Below, in pieces: positions 39,359 through 48,640 of a stretch of DNA of 64,000 nt; the stretch's first letter is position 1; the number at the start of each line of letters is the position of its first letter. This DNA comes from Citrobacter sp. On2M (GTDB taxonomy: Bacteria > Pseudomonadota > Gammaproteobacteria > Enterobacterales > Enterobacteriaceae). The stretch covers positions 62,001-126,000 of the forward strand of contig NZ_WPCV01000001.1 in NCBI RefSeq assembly GCF_018035235.1, given 5' to 3'. The position numbers were made by a program, and so were the translations under genes. A model generated the notes under the pieces. It made no database searches, was not told the origin of the DNA, and worked only from the letters and a program-made list of their open reading frames with translations.

Positions 39359-40450
39359 ATGAGTGAAAATAAAATTCCGCTATCTCAGGAAATAAAGAGA
39401 CATTTATTAACGGGGATTTCGTGGATGATCCCGTTAATTGTCGCCGCCGGGATCTGTATTGCTCTCGGACAAATACTTGGCGGCACTAACGTGGGTGAAA
39501 AAACAGGAACCATACCCTGGATGCTCAACCAGATTGGCGGCTGGGGGATGGGGTTAATCGTACCGCTGATTAGTGCGGCGATTGCGTACTCCATTGCCGA
39601 CCGTCCTGGATTCGCGCCAGGTCTGATTGTCGGCTTTGTCTGCGGTGAAATTCATACCGGTTTTATCGGCGGGATGCTGGGCGGGTTCCTGGTCGGTTAT
39701 ACCGTCCTTCTACTTAAGCGCTATATCCGTTTGCCACAGTCGATGCAGGGGCTGATGCCCATCATGGTGTTGCCGGTACTGAGTACCGTGATTGGCGGCC
39801 TGTTGATGATGACGCTGATTGGCAAGCCGATAGCCTGGCTGCAGGACGCGTTGATTCATCTGCTGGAGTCTATGCAGTGCGGGTCACGGTTCCTGATGGG
39901 CGCCATCCTCGGCGCAATGGCGACATTCGACTTCGGCGGGCCGGTGAATAAAACCATGTCGCTGTTTGCTGACGGCATGCTGGTCAGCGGCGTTTATGGT
40001 CCGGAAGCGGTGAAGTTTGTCGGTTCAATGATCCCTCCATTCGGCATTACGCTCTCCTTCCTACTGACGCGTCACAAGTACACCCGCGCGGAGCGCGAGG
40101 CGCTGAAAGCGGCATTCCCGATGGGGATCTGCATGATTACCGAAGGGGTTATTCCGATTGCGGCGCGCGACCTGCTGCGCGTGGTGGGCTCCTGTGTGGT
40201 GGCCTCGGCGGTAGCGGGCGGCCTGATTATGGTGTGGGGTGTTGAAAGCCCGGTACCGCACGGCGGTATGTTTGTGGTCCCGCTCTTTACGCATCCGCTG
40301 TTGTTTTGTCTGGCGCTGGGGATCGGCACGGTGATTTGCGGTGTCATGTTGTCGCTGTGGAAGAAACCGGTGACCGAGCGTGACGAAGAGTTTGATGAAC
40401 TCAGCGATCAAAAATTGAAAGACGAAGAGATCACCTTCACCCTGGAATAA
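39359..40450 (+). CDS. PTS fructose-family EIIC permease
   Basis: A 363-residue membrane protein with about 8-10 helices and conserved EIIC-fructose blocks (SIADRPGFAPGLIVGFVCG, MATFDFGGPVNKTMSLFADG and GICMITEGVIPIAARD). It transports and phosphorylates the sugar, with EIIB and EIIA as separate genes immediately upstream. GGAGG precedes ATG 39359. The substrate is a ketose by family, but exact specificity cannot be read. Confidence 0.92.
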   Translation: MSENKIPLSQEIKRHLLTGISWMIPLIVAAGICIALGQILGGTNVGEKTGTIPWMLNQIGGWGMGLIVPLISAAIAYSIADRPGFAPGLIVGFVCGEIHTGFIGGMLGGFLVGYTVLLLKRYIRLPQSMQGLMPIMVLPVLSTVIGGLLMMTLIGKPIAWLQDALIHLLESMQCGSRFLMGAILGAMATFDFGGPVNKTMSLFADGMLVSGVYGPEAVKFVGSMIPPFGITLSFLLTRHKYTRAEREALKAAFPMGICMITEGVIPIAARDLLRVVGSCVVASAVAGGLIMVWGVESPVPHGGMFVVPLFTHPLLFCLALGIGTVICGVMLSLWKKPVTERDEEFDELSDQKLKDEEITFTLE

Positions 40451-40461
40451 CCGGAGGCCGT

Positions 40462-41313
40462 ATGTTTGCCGATATGAAAAGCATGGTGACGAAAGCCTGG
40501 CGCGAGCAGTACGCGCTGCTGGCCATCAACTGCATGAACCTGGAAAGCGCCCGCGCAGCGGTTCGGGTGGCCGAGAAACACCGTGCGCCCATCATTCTGA
40601 ATCTGTATCAGGGGCATCTGGAGCATTTTCCGGCCCCGATAGCGGCGGCGGTCGTCAAAACGCTGGCAGAGGAAGCCTCGGTACCGGTCGCGCTGGCACT
40701 GGATCATGGAAAGGATCCTGTACGCATTCGCCAGGCTTTTCGCGCCGGATTCAGCGGGTTAATGATCGATGCCTCCGCCTTTGCGCTGGAGGAGAATATT
40801 CGCCAGACCCGTGCAGTGGTTGAGCTCGCAGCCAGCGTTTCTCTGTGTGTGGAAGGCGAGCTGGGCCATCTGGCCGATGCTCCGCGCTATGACCATGCGA
40901 CTAACATGGATTTGATGACTCAGGCTGCTGATGTGGCACCGTTTATCCAACAAACCGGGATCGACTTACTGGCAGTATCGGTCGGTACGGCGCACGGCAT
41001 GTACGCGCCGGGCGTTACGCCAGCCATTCATTTCCAGCGGCTGGAGGAAATTGCCCGGTTATCAACGGTACCTCTGGCGCTGCATGGCGGCAGCGGGACG
41101 CCGTTTGATCAGTTGCAGCGCTGTCCGATGTTTGGCGTCGCCAAGATAAACGTTGGCGCAGCGGTCTTTGAAGCCGGAAAGGCCGCGCTGCTGCATACCC
41201 TGTGTCATGACACATCCGGTGAGCTCGTTGATACCCTGGCCCTGATGGAGCAGGCCTGCGAGGAAGCCATTATTCCGTATCTACAGGCCAGCGGCGCTAT
41301 CAATAAAGCCTGA
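40462..41313 (+). CDS. Class II ketose-bisphosphate aldolase family protein (first of two)
   Basis: A 283-residue aldolase of the FbaA/GatY/KbaY superfamily. The catalytic Asp and zinc His (ALDHGKD), EGELGHL, the second zinc His (VGTAHGMY) and the third (ALHGGSGTP) are all present, so it should be active. It starts 11 bp after the EIIC stop. It differs greatly from the second aldolase, so these are paralogues of different specificity or a heteromeric pair rather than a recent duplication. Confidence 0.85.
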   Translation: MFADMKSMVTKAWREQYALLAINCMNLESARAAVRVAEKHRAPIILNLYQGHLEHFPAPIAAAVVKTLAEEASVPVALALDHGKDPVRIRQAFRAGFSGLMIDASAFALEENIRQTRAVVELAASVSLCVEGELGHLADAPRYDHATNMDLMTQAADVAPFIQQTGIDLLAVSVGTAHGMYAPGVTPAIHFQRLEEIARLSTVPLALHGGSGTPFDQLQRCPMFGVAKINVGAAVFEAGKAALLHTLCHDTSGELVDTLALMEQACEEAIIPYLQASGAINKA

Positions 41314-41393
41314 TTTGTTTTCTGTAACGCCTTCTATGCCTCTGCGATGACGCACTGGCAGGGCTTTCTACACCCTGAAACTGGAGAATTAAC

Positions 41394-42254
41394 ATGTTAG
41401 TTTCGATGAAAGAATTACTGCAACCTACCCGTCAGCACGGTTTTGCCATCGGCGCATTCAACGTGGCGGACAGCTGCTTTGTACGTGCTGTCGTGGAAGA
41501 AGCGGAAGCGACCAACACCCCGGCGATTATCTCCATTCACCCCAGCGAACATGATTTTGTCGGCGATGCGTTTTTTAGCTACGTCCGTGATATCACGATG
41601 CGTAGCCGGGTGCCGTTTACTCTGCATCTGGACCACGGCGCTTCAGTGGAGCATGTCCTGCGGGCGATTCAGTGTGGGTTTACCTCGGTGATGATTGATG
41701 GATCGCTGCTGCCGTATGAAGAGAACGTGGCGCTGACCCGCGAAGTGGTCAAACTGGCGCATGCGGTAGGTGTCTCGGTTGAGGGGGAACTGGGCACGAT
41801 TGGCCAGACCGGAACGTCAGTGGAAGGCGGCGTATCGAAGATCACCTATACCGATCCAGTTCAGGCACAGGATTTTATCGCCCGTACCGGCGCAGACACG
41901 CTGGCGGTGGCGATTGGTACGGCACACGGGATCTACCCGAAAGGGATGCAGCCAGAGCTGCAAATGAACATCCTGCGTGATATCGCCGGGCGTGTAGACA
42001 TTCCGCTGGTGTTGCACGGTGGTTCAGCGAATCCGGATGCGGAAATTGCCGAATCCGTTACGCTGGGCGTGGGCAAAATTAACATTTCCAGTGATATGAA
42101 GTATGCCTACTTCCAGAAAGTCCGTGAAATCCTGGCGAAAGAAACCTGGTGGGATCCGAACGTGATCTATCCGGACGCGATCGATGCCGCGCGGGAAGTG
42201 ATCCGTCACAAAATGAAACTGTTCGGCTCAACTGGCAAAGCATCACTGTACTAA
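41394..42254 (+). CDS. Class II ketose-bisphosphate aldolase (second of two)
   Basis: A 286-residue zinc aldolase of the GatY/KbaY/FbaA superfamily with an intact active site: LHLDHGASVEHVL (catalytic Asp, zinc His), VEGELGTIGQTG, AIGTAHGIYPKG and LVLHGGSANP. It cleaves a ketose-1,6-bisphosphate (fructose, tagatose or similar) to dihydroxyacetone phosphate and glyceraldehyde 3-phosphate; which sugar is unknown. An 80-bp gap separates it from the first aldolase, the largest in the operon after the regulator, and GGAG lies before ATG 41394. Confidence 0.88.
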   Translation: MLVSMKELLQPTRQHGFAIGAFNVADSCFVRAVVEEAEATNTPAIISIHPSEHDFVGDAFFSYVRDITMRSRVPFTLHLDHGASVEHVLRAIQCGFTSVMIDGSLLPYEENVALTREVVKLAHAVGVSVEGELGTIGQTGTSVEGGVSKITYTDPVQAQDFIARTGADTLAVAIGTAHGIYPKGMQPELQMNILRDIAGRVDIPLVLHGGSANPDAEIAESVTLGVGKINISSDMKYAYFQKVREILAKETWWDPNVIYPDAIDAAREVIRHKMKLFGSTGKASLY

Positions 42255-42303
42255 CGGCGTGCTGGCGGGGTGACCCGCCTCTTTCGTGAGTGAGGAAAAA
42301 TAT

Positions 42304-43242
42304 ATGCACTATCTGGGGCTGGATATCGGGGGAACAAAAATTGCGGCAGTGGTAATGGATGCGTCCGGACAGGAGGTTAAGCGCTATCGTTGCCCAACGC
42401 AGAAAGAGAGCTATTCGCAGTTTGTGGCAGCCGTTGTGGCCTTTATTGACGAGATCCGCAGCGATATTCAGCGTCCCATGATGACGGGAATTGCGTTACC
42501 TGGCAGTATCTCACCGCTTAGCGGGATGATTAAAAATGCCAATATTCAAGTGATCAATGGACGGGCATTGCAGTCGGATCTTCAGCACAGGTTAGGGCAG
42601 CCGGTGGTTATGGCGAATGATGGCAACTGCTTTGCGTTGTCGGAAGCCTGTGATGGTGCGGGCCAGAAGTATGGCGTCGTGTTTGGTATTACGCTGGGCA
42701 CCGGGTGTGGCGGTGGCATTGCTATTAATCGACAGCCTTTTGTCGGCGCGTGGGGGAATGCGGCTGAGTGTGGTCACATCACGTTGCCGGGATACTGTGA
42801 GCACGATGATGGCCCGTCAGTCGCTTGTTATTGTGGTAAGCAAAACTGCGTAGAGTCGTTTGTTTCTGGAACCGGGATAAGCGAGCGCTACCGCATGCTC
42901 ACAAGGCAATCGCTCTCCGCAAGCGCCATTGTTGCTCTGGCACAGCAGAATGAACCGCATGCCGTACAGCTGGTGGGGCTGTTTCGCCAGCAGCTTGCCA
43001 GAACATTGGCGACGATTGTTAATATTCTCGACCCTGGCGTGATAGTGATCGGCGGTGGGCTATCTAATGTCGATCTGTTGGTTGCCAATCTGGACGCTGA
43101 GGTTGCCCCTTTCGTTTTTACCGATTTTTTCTCAACCCCCATAGTTAAAGCGCACTACGGTGATAGCAGCGGAATGCGGGGAGCTGCGTGGCTTGCCGCC
43201 CAAACAGGGAGAACAGTAAATAATGAAGCGTTCACATATTAA
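42304..43242 (+). CDS. ROK-family sugar kinase
   Basis: A 312-residue ROK kinase. The phosphate-binding motif is LGLDIGGTKIAAVV; the ROK signature and zinc-binding cluster lie in CGHITLPGYCEHDDG and ACYCGKQNCVESF. It phosphorylates a hexose at the expense of ATP; allose/fructose/mannose kinases are relatives. ATG 42304 has GAGGAA upstream, whereas a GTG at 42286 would place the ribosome site inside the gene. The last 20 bp overlap the isomerase gene. Confidence 0.88.
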   Translation: MHYLGLDIGGTKIAAVVMDASGQEVKRYRCPTQKESYSQFVAAVVAFIDEIRSDIQRPMMTGIALPGSISPLSGMIKNANIQVINGRALQSDLQHRLGQPVVMANDGNCFALSEACDGAGQKYGVVFGITLGTGCGGGIAINRQPFVGAWGNAAECGHITLPGYCEHDDGPSVACYCGKQNCVESFVSGTGISERYRMLTRQSLSASAIVALAQQNEPHAVQLVGLFRQQLARTLATIVNILDPGVIVIGGGLSNVDLLVANLDAEVAPFVFTDFFSTPIVKAHYGDSSGMRGAAWLAAQTGRTVNNEAFTY

Positions 43243-43900
43243 TTATGCCGTTGATAAGGCGCATGCCATCGCTGAGACCTTTCGGGTTTGTCTGCCTGAC
43301 TTTGCGTATTTTACGGCTGACGTCTGGCGGCAACAGGAGCTGGCTCTATGGCGCGAAGTGCTCGATCTGAAACTGGGCTGGGACATTACCGACTTTGGCC
43401 GTGGAGATTTTGCGCAAACGGGGCTGACGTTACTGACGTTGCGTAATGGTCAGCCAAGGTCAGCGGGTTATCCTAAACCGTACGCCGAAAAGATGCTGCA
43501 AATTCAGCAGGATCAGCAAACGCCATGGCATTTTCATCGCCATAAAATCGAGGATATCGTGAATCGCGGCGGCGGTGACTTATGTATGCAGCTGGCATGG
43601 GCCACGCCTGATGACGGGTATGACGCACGGCATATTGTTGAAGTTAGCGTCGATGGTCAGCGGCATAGTGTGAAACCCGGTGAGACACTGGTGTTGAAAC
43701 CGGGGCAGGGGGTGTGTCTGCCGCCGCGGCTGTATCATCGCTTTTGGGCGGAGAAAGCGTTCGTGCTGGGCTGGGAAATCTCAATGGTCAATGACGACCT
43801 GCACGACAACCACTTTCTTGAACCGGGCGGTCGCTTCCCTGTGATAGAAGAGGACGAGCCGGCGAAATGGCTGCTGTGCAGTGAATATGCGCGTTTATGA
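43223..43900 (+). CDS. D-lyxose ketol-isomerase (cupin)
   Basis: A 225-residue cupin-fold sugar isomerase. Metal ligands His103, His105 and Glu110 (WHFHRHKIEDIVNRGGG) match those of the E. coli O157:H7 D-lyxose isomerase, and a fourth His lies in LPPRLYHRFW. Those enzymes interconvert D-lyxose/D-xylulose and D-mannose/D-fructose. It overlaps the kinase gene by 20 bp, so translation is coupled. Together with the kinase it could feed a free aldose into ketose phosphate. Confidence 0.9.
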   Translation: MKRSHINYAVDKAHAIAETFRVCLPDFAYFTADVWRQQELALWREVLDLKLGWDITDFGRGDFAQTGLTLLTLRNGQPRSAGYPKPYAEKMLQIQQDQQTPWHFHRHKIEDIVNRGGGDLCMQLAWATPDDGYDARHIVEVSVDGQRHSVKPGETLVLKPGQGVCLPPRLYHRFWAEKAFVLGWEISMVNDDLHDNHFLEPGGRFPVIEEDEPAKWLLCSEYARL

Positions 43901-43910
43901 GTGGGGGGAG

Positions 43911-43938
43911 GCCCGGCAAGCGAAGTGTATGACCGGGC
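43911..43938. terminator. Weak hairpin between the convergent isomerase gene and yicH
   Basis: Stem GCCCGG (43911-43916) with CCGGGC (43933-43938) around a 16-nt loop, without a T-run. It may end the catabolic operon. Confidence 0.4.
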
Positions 43939-43944
43939 AATAAA

Positions 43945-45654
43945 TCATTGCGCAGGTGGTGGTGTTGTGACTTCACTCCCTGAAACCACACCACCCTGCA
44001 TCTGCTGCGTTACTTCCTGTTTCTCCACGTTCACTGCATGCAGTTGGCCGTTGACCGTTGGCTTGAGTGGCGCATCGGCCTGAAAATTGCCGCTGGCGGT
44101 AAGCTGAATATTACCGTCGCCGGAAAGGGGCAGTGCGGGCCATCCCCATTGTTGCAGAATCGTCATTGGCACGCCGCGCCCGTTCAGGCTGATCTGAGCC
44201 TGGCGCTGAGGCAACTGCGAAATGCTGGCGGTGGCCTCCAGCAGCCCTTTTTCGGTATAGGCGCTCAGTTCGCTGATATTGATGGTGCTATTGTTCGCCG
44301 TCAGCGCCAGCGAAGGACGACGCACGTCAGTGCGGTTGAACGTGGCGGCCGCGGCGTTGAGGGTGGCGCTGCCGCTCCAGATCCCCCACTGATTGTTTTG
44401 TACCAGCCCGAGGTTGGCACCATAGCCGTCCAGCGCGGTGAGCTGCCATGGGAAGTCCGGATCGATATCAATCACCAGATTACGGCTGGCGCTGAATTTC
44501 TTCAGCGTCAGGCTATTTAGCCAGGCGGGTAGGGGTTTCATCCACAGCTGTTTCCAGTTTTCCGGCAGCGTGTATTCCAGACCGGCGATGGCGGCATCAT
44601 TGAGGATCAGCGCTTTGTTGTTGCGCAGCCAGTTACCCGACGTTCTGACCATACCGCCTTCCCAGCGGGTAGTGAACTGGCGCAGCGCAATACCTTGCGG
44701 CGAGAACTCAGCGTTCAGAATCGGATCGAAGAAGTGCAACGAGCCGTAGATAAACTCACTGGCGTTCATTGACAATTTTCCTTCCTGAGTTTGCCAGTCG
44801 TCCTTGCTGAAGGTCATGTTGCGCAAGCTCAGGTCGAGATCCGTAACCGCCCAGTCAGGGCCTTGCAGACGGGCATCCGTCACTTCCAGACGACCAATTT
44901 GCAGGGAAGGAATGGTGCTTAACGGGGCAAAAAAATCGGCCAACGATTTGTCGCTTTGCAACCGAATATCGTTCAGACGCAGATTCTCCACTACCCAGCT
45001 ACCGTCGGCATTGCGCTGCGCTACACCGGTTAATGCCCCACGCGCCACGTCCGCGCCAATATTGCTTAGCGTCACCCGGTCATGGTCGATGCTGCCTTCA
45101 ATCAATACGTTGGTCGTCGGGACGTCGTTCAGCGTCAATGAACTGGCGCTAAGCTGAATTTGCGCTTTGCTGCCGAGAATTTTACCCGCCTCAGGGCTCC
45201 AGGGCATGACGCCGCCGTTAACGCGCTGTGCGCTCAGGGTCCATTCGCTGCCGGGGCTGTTAAGCGCCATATCCTGTAACTGCAGGCGATCGGCCTGGAA
45301 CGACATCGGTGCGGTTTGTTGGGACAAATTCAGCGTGCCGTTTTGCAACAAAATGGTGTCGACATGCAGCGGGTCGGTGATTTGGCGGCTGCTCAGTCCG
45401 ATATCGACCGTTTTGGCGACCAGCGTGGCGGGCTGACCATCCCGGCCAAAGGTGACGTTTTCCAGCAGAATATGGGAAGGGGAAGAAAACCGGTGATCGA
45501 TGGCATCAAATGCCAGATGGTAGCTGCTGTTCTGTGAAACCCAGGCGCTGACGCGCTCTGCGCCCCAGCGTGTTTGCAGTAGAAAATAAAGGCCGAGGAT
45601 CGCCACTGCAAGGGCGATCAGCACGTAAAGAAGCAGCTTTCCAATAAATTTCAT
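43945..45654 (-). CDS. yicH: YicH, AsmA-family inner-membrane protein
   Basis: A 569-residue protein, the same length as E. coli YicH. One N-terminal membrane helix (FIGKLLLYVLIALAVAILGL) is followed by a periplasmic beta-rich AsmA domain (GEMLSMNASEFI-type strands, and MTILQQWGWPALPLSGDGNI near the C-terminus). AsmA-like proteins (TamB, YhdP, YicH and others) are thought to bridge the periplasm and carry phospholipids to the outer membrane. ATG 45654 is chosen over 45678 because it begins the membrane anchor. Confidence 0.94.
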   Translation of the reverse strand: MKFIGKLLLYVLIALAVAILGLYFLLQTRWGAERVSAWVSQNSSYHLAFDAIDHRFSSPSHILLENVTFGRDGQPATLVAKTVDIGLSSRQITDPLHVDTILLQNGTLNLSQQTAPMSFQADRLQLQDMALNSPGSEWTLSAQRVNGGVMPWSPEAGKILGSKAQIQLSASSLTLNDVPTTNVLIEGSIDHDRVTLSNIGADVARGALTGVAQRNADGSWVVENLRLNDIRLQSDKSLADFFAPLSTIPSLQIGRLEVTDARLQGPDWAVTDLDLSLRNMTFSKDDWQTQEGKLSMNASEFIYGSLHFFDPILNAEFSPQGIALRQFTTRWEGGMVRTSGNWLRNNKALILNDAAIAGLEYTLPENWKQLWMKPLPAWLNSLTLKKFSASRNLVIDIDPDFPWQLTALDGYGANLGLVQNNQWGIWSGSATLNAAAATFNRTDVRRPSLALTANNSTINISELSAYTEKGLLEATASISQLPQRQAQISLNGRGVPMTILQQWGWPALPLSGDGNIQLTASGNFQADAPLKPTVNGQLHAVNVEKQEVTQQMQGGVVSGSEVTTPPPAQ

Positions 45655-45775
45655 GGTCTTCCATCCTGCGAAGTGCACATAATCAAGTTATGCACGATTT
45701 AGATGGAATGCTCAAGGCGGGAATGGTGAAAGAGCGTTACAGCGGCGTCGATTCAGAATCAACGCCGCATTTTGC

Positions 45776-47167
45776 TTATTGCTTCTCTGGAGGGAATATC
45801 AGGTTCAGAACGATAGCGGTAATACCGCCTGCAGCAATGCCGGAAGAGAGCAAGTTTTTCACCCAGTCCGGGGCGAACTGCAGGATCAACGGCTGCTGGG
45901 AAACGCCCAGACCGACGGCCAGCGACAGCGCGATAATCAGAATCGCACGACGGTTTAGCGGTTCGCGGGACACAATACGCACGCCGGATGCGGCGATAGT
46001 ACCGAACATTACCAGCGTTGCCCCGCCCAGTACTGGCTCAGGAATATGCTGTACAAAACCGCTGACCGCCGGGAACAGACCCAGCGCGATCAGCATCAGC
46101 GCCACCACAAAACCAACATAGCGGCTGGCAACGCCCGTTAACTGAATAACCCCGTTGTTCTGACCAAAACAGGAGTTTGGGAAGGTATTGAACACGGCGG
46201 AAACAAATGAGTTCAGACCGTTCGCTAGTACGCCGCCTTTCAGGCGTTTCATGTATAGCGGACCAGAAACCGGCTGCTCGGAGACATCGGAGGTAGCCGT
46301 AATATCACCGATGGTTTCCAGCGAGGTAATCATAAAGACCAGCATCAGCGGCAGCAGTAAGCTCCAGTCAATGCCCAGGCCGTAATACAGCGGTGTTGGC
46401 ACCATCAGCAGGTCCTGACTTACCGGCGCGGTATTTTGCGGCAGCATGTCCATAAACCAGGCCAGCAGATACCCTGCCGCCATCGCAATCACCAATGACG
46501 CAACACGCAGGTAAGGGTTGCGTTGACGGTTAAGCAGGATGATTAGTGCCAGCACCACGCCAGCCAGCAGTAAATTCTTCGGTGCGCCAAAGGTGTTGTC
46601 GCTCATTGCGGCATAGCCGCCGCCAATCGACGTCAAACCTACCTGAATCAGCGACAGGCCGATAATCATCACCACCACGCCTGAGACCAGCGGAGTAATA
46701 ATACGACGTGCCAGATGCAGTACGCGTGAGATAACCATCTCAGTGCAACTTGCCAGCATCAGCGTACCGAACAGCGCCGCCATCATGGTTGGAACATCTG
46801 CGCCACCGGTTTTTAGCGCCGTACCACCCATAATCAGTGGAGCAACAAAGTTAAAGCTGGTGCCCTGAATGGATAACAGTCCCGAGCCGACCGGCCCCCA
46901 GGCTTTGATCTGAATGATAGAGGCTACGCCGGAAGCGAACAGCGACATACTGATAATGTGTTGAGTATCCTGAGCCGGTAAACCGAGCGCCTGGCAAATT
47001 AACAGAGCAGGGGTGATCACCGCGACGAACATGGCCAGCAGGTGCTGACAGGCGGCAAACAGGGTCTGGGCTAGCGGGGGGCGATCTTCAAGACGGTAAA
47101 TCAGTTCACTGTTGTGAGTCTGCGCAACCGGTTGCGCATTTGTTGACTCTACGGCGTTAACGGACAT
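45776..47167 (-). CDS. xanP: XanP, xanthine:H+ symporter (NCS2/NAT family)
   Basis: A 463-residue inner-membrane permease, nearly identical to E. coli XanP (YicE). It has 14 membrane segments and the NAT signature region ([20 protein letters not shown]), with the substrate-binding Glu in [11 protein letters not shown]. It imports xanthine with high affinity. ATG 47167 gives the known length; a longer frame starts at 47182. Confidence 0.96.
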   Translation of the reverse strand: MSVNAVESTNAQPVAQTHNSELIYRLEDRPPLAQTLFAACQHLLAMFVAVITPALLICQALGLPAQDTQHIISMSLFASGVASIIQIKAWGPVGSGLLSIQGTSFNFVAPLIMGGTALKTGGADVPTMMAALFGTLMLASCTEMVISRVLHLARRIITPLVSGVVVMIIGLSLIQVGLTSIGGGYAAMSDNTFGAPKNLLLAGVVLALIILLNRQRNPYLRVASLVIAMAAGYLLAWFMDMLPQNTAPVSQDLLMVPTPLYYGLGIDWSLLLPLMLVFMITSLETIGDITATSDVSEQPVSGPLYMKRLKGGVLANGLNSFVSAVFNTFPNSCFGQNNGVIQLTGVASRYVGFVVALMLIALGLFPAVSGFVQHIPEPVLGGATLVMFGTIAASGVRIVSREPLNRRAILIIALSLAVGLGVSQQPLILQFAPDWVKNLLSSGIAAGGITAIVLNLIFPPEKQ

Positions 47168-47392
47168 CAGAGGCAATCCCATGGTGGAAAAGCGGTGATT
47201 TTATCTGACCAGGGCTGAAAAGCAAACGTTTGCTAGTGGGTATTCTTAATATTTAAAACGGATAAACAAACATTTTTATATAACTTTTCATCATTTTCTG
47301 CTTAAAATCCACCCCGAAAACTCAATAAGAGCTAAAAATCGGTCTGAAATGCATCGTGCGTGATTGTGCTAAACGCACTAATGGAGCTGTAA

Positions 47393-48598
47393 ATGTTTTA
47401 TCTCGATACGTTATCAACACTGGTTGCGGCAACCCTTGTGTTGCTGCTCGGACGTAAGCTCGTCCAGTCTGTCTCATTTCTGAAAAAATACACTATTCCT
47501 GAACCTGTCGCTGGTGGGTTGCTGGTGGCGATTGCGCTGCTGGTGTTGAAAAAAAGCATGGGCTGGGAAGTGAACTTCGACATGACCCTGCGCGATCCGT
47601 TGATGCTGGCGTTCTTCGCTACCATCGGCTTGAACGCCAATATCGCCAGCCTGCGCGCAGGTGGCCGCGTGGTGGGTATCTTTCTGATTGTGGTTGTTGG
47701 CCTGCTGCTGATGCAAAACGCTATCGGTATTGGTATGGCGACCCTGCTGGGTTTGGATCCGCTGATGGGTCTGATCGCCGGTTCGATAACCCTCTCAGGC
47801 GGACACGGAACCGGAGCCGCGTGGAGCAAACTGTTTATTGAGCGCTATGGTTTCGCCAATGCGACTGAAGTGGCGATGGCTTGCGCAACGTTCGGCCTGG
47901 TGCTAGGTGGACTGATTGGCGGTCCGGTGGCGCGCTATCTGGTCAAACACTCCACTACGCCAGATGGCATACCGGATGATCAGGCCGTGCCGACCGCGTT
48001 TGAAAAGCCGGATGTCGGGCGCATGATCACTTCGCTGGTGTTGATTGAAACCATCGCGCTGATCGCTATCTGTTTGACGGTGGGAAAAATCGTTGCGCAA
48101 ATGCTGGTCGGAACGGTGCTGGAACTGCCGACCTTTGTCTGCGTGCTGTTTGTTGGGGTGATCCTCAGTAACGGTCTGGCATTACTGGGCTTTTATCGGG
48201 TGTTCGAGCGTGCGGTTTCGGTGCTGGGTAACGTAAGTTTGTCGTTGTTCCTGGCGATGGCGCTGATGAGTCTGAAGCTGTGGGAACTGGCTTCTCTGGC
48301 CCTGCCGATGCTTGCAATTCTGGTTGTTCAGGCCATTTTCATGGCGCTGTACGCAATATTCGTCACCTGGCGCATGATGGGTAAGAACTACGATGCCGCT
48401 GTGCTGGCAGCCGGGCACTGCGGTTTTGGCCTCGGCGCGACGCCAACGGCGATTGCCAACATGCAGGCAATTACCGAACGTTTTGGGCCATCCCATATGG
48501 CGTTTCTGGTGGTGCCGATGGTGGGCGCGTTCTTCATCGATATCGTCAATGCGCTGGTGATTAAGCTGTATCTGTTGTTGCCGATTTTTGCGCAATAA
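47393..48598 (+). CDS. gltS: GltS, Na+/glutamate symporter
   Basis: A 401-residue membrane protein, the same length as E. coli GltS, with two inverted halves and the re-entrant loop motifs TLSGGHGTGAAWSKLF and AAGHCGFGLGATPTAI. It takes up L-glutamate (and D-glutamate) with sodium. Divergent from xanP; the intervening 225 bp holds both promoters. Confidence 0.97.
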   Translation: MFYLDTLSTLVAATLVLLLGRKLVQSVSFLKKYTIPEPVAGGLLVAIALLVLKKSMGWEVNFDMTLRDPLMLAFFATIGLNANIASLRAGGRVVGIFLIVVVGLLLMQNAIGIGMATLLGLDPLMGLIAGSITLSGGHGTGAAWSKLFIERYGFANATEVAMACATFGLVLGGLIGGPVARYLVKHSTTPDGIPDDQAVPTAFEKPDVGRMITSLVLIETIALIAICLTVGKIVAQMLVGTVLELPTFVCVLFVGVILSNGLALLGFYRVFERAVSVLGNVSLSLFLAMALMSLKLWELASLALPMLAILVVQAIFMALYAIFVTWRMMGKNYDAAVLAAGHCGFGLGATPTAIANMQAITERFGPSHMAFLVVPMVGAFFIDIVNALVIKLYLLLPIFAQ

Positions 48599-48640
48599 TG
48601 GTTGTGCGGCGGAGTAACATCCGCCGACACTCCGAATTGA

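Noticed and set aside
40462-42254. Recent tandem duplication of one aldolase gene
   Set aside because: The two proteins share only the active-site motifs and differ throughout the rest, so they are old paralogues.
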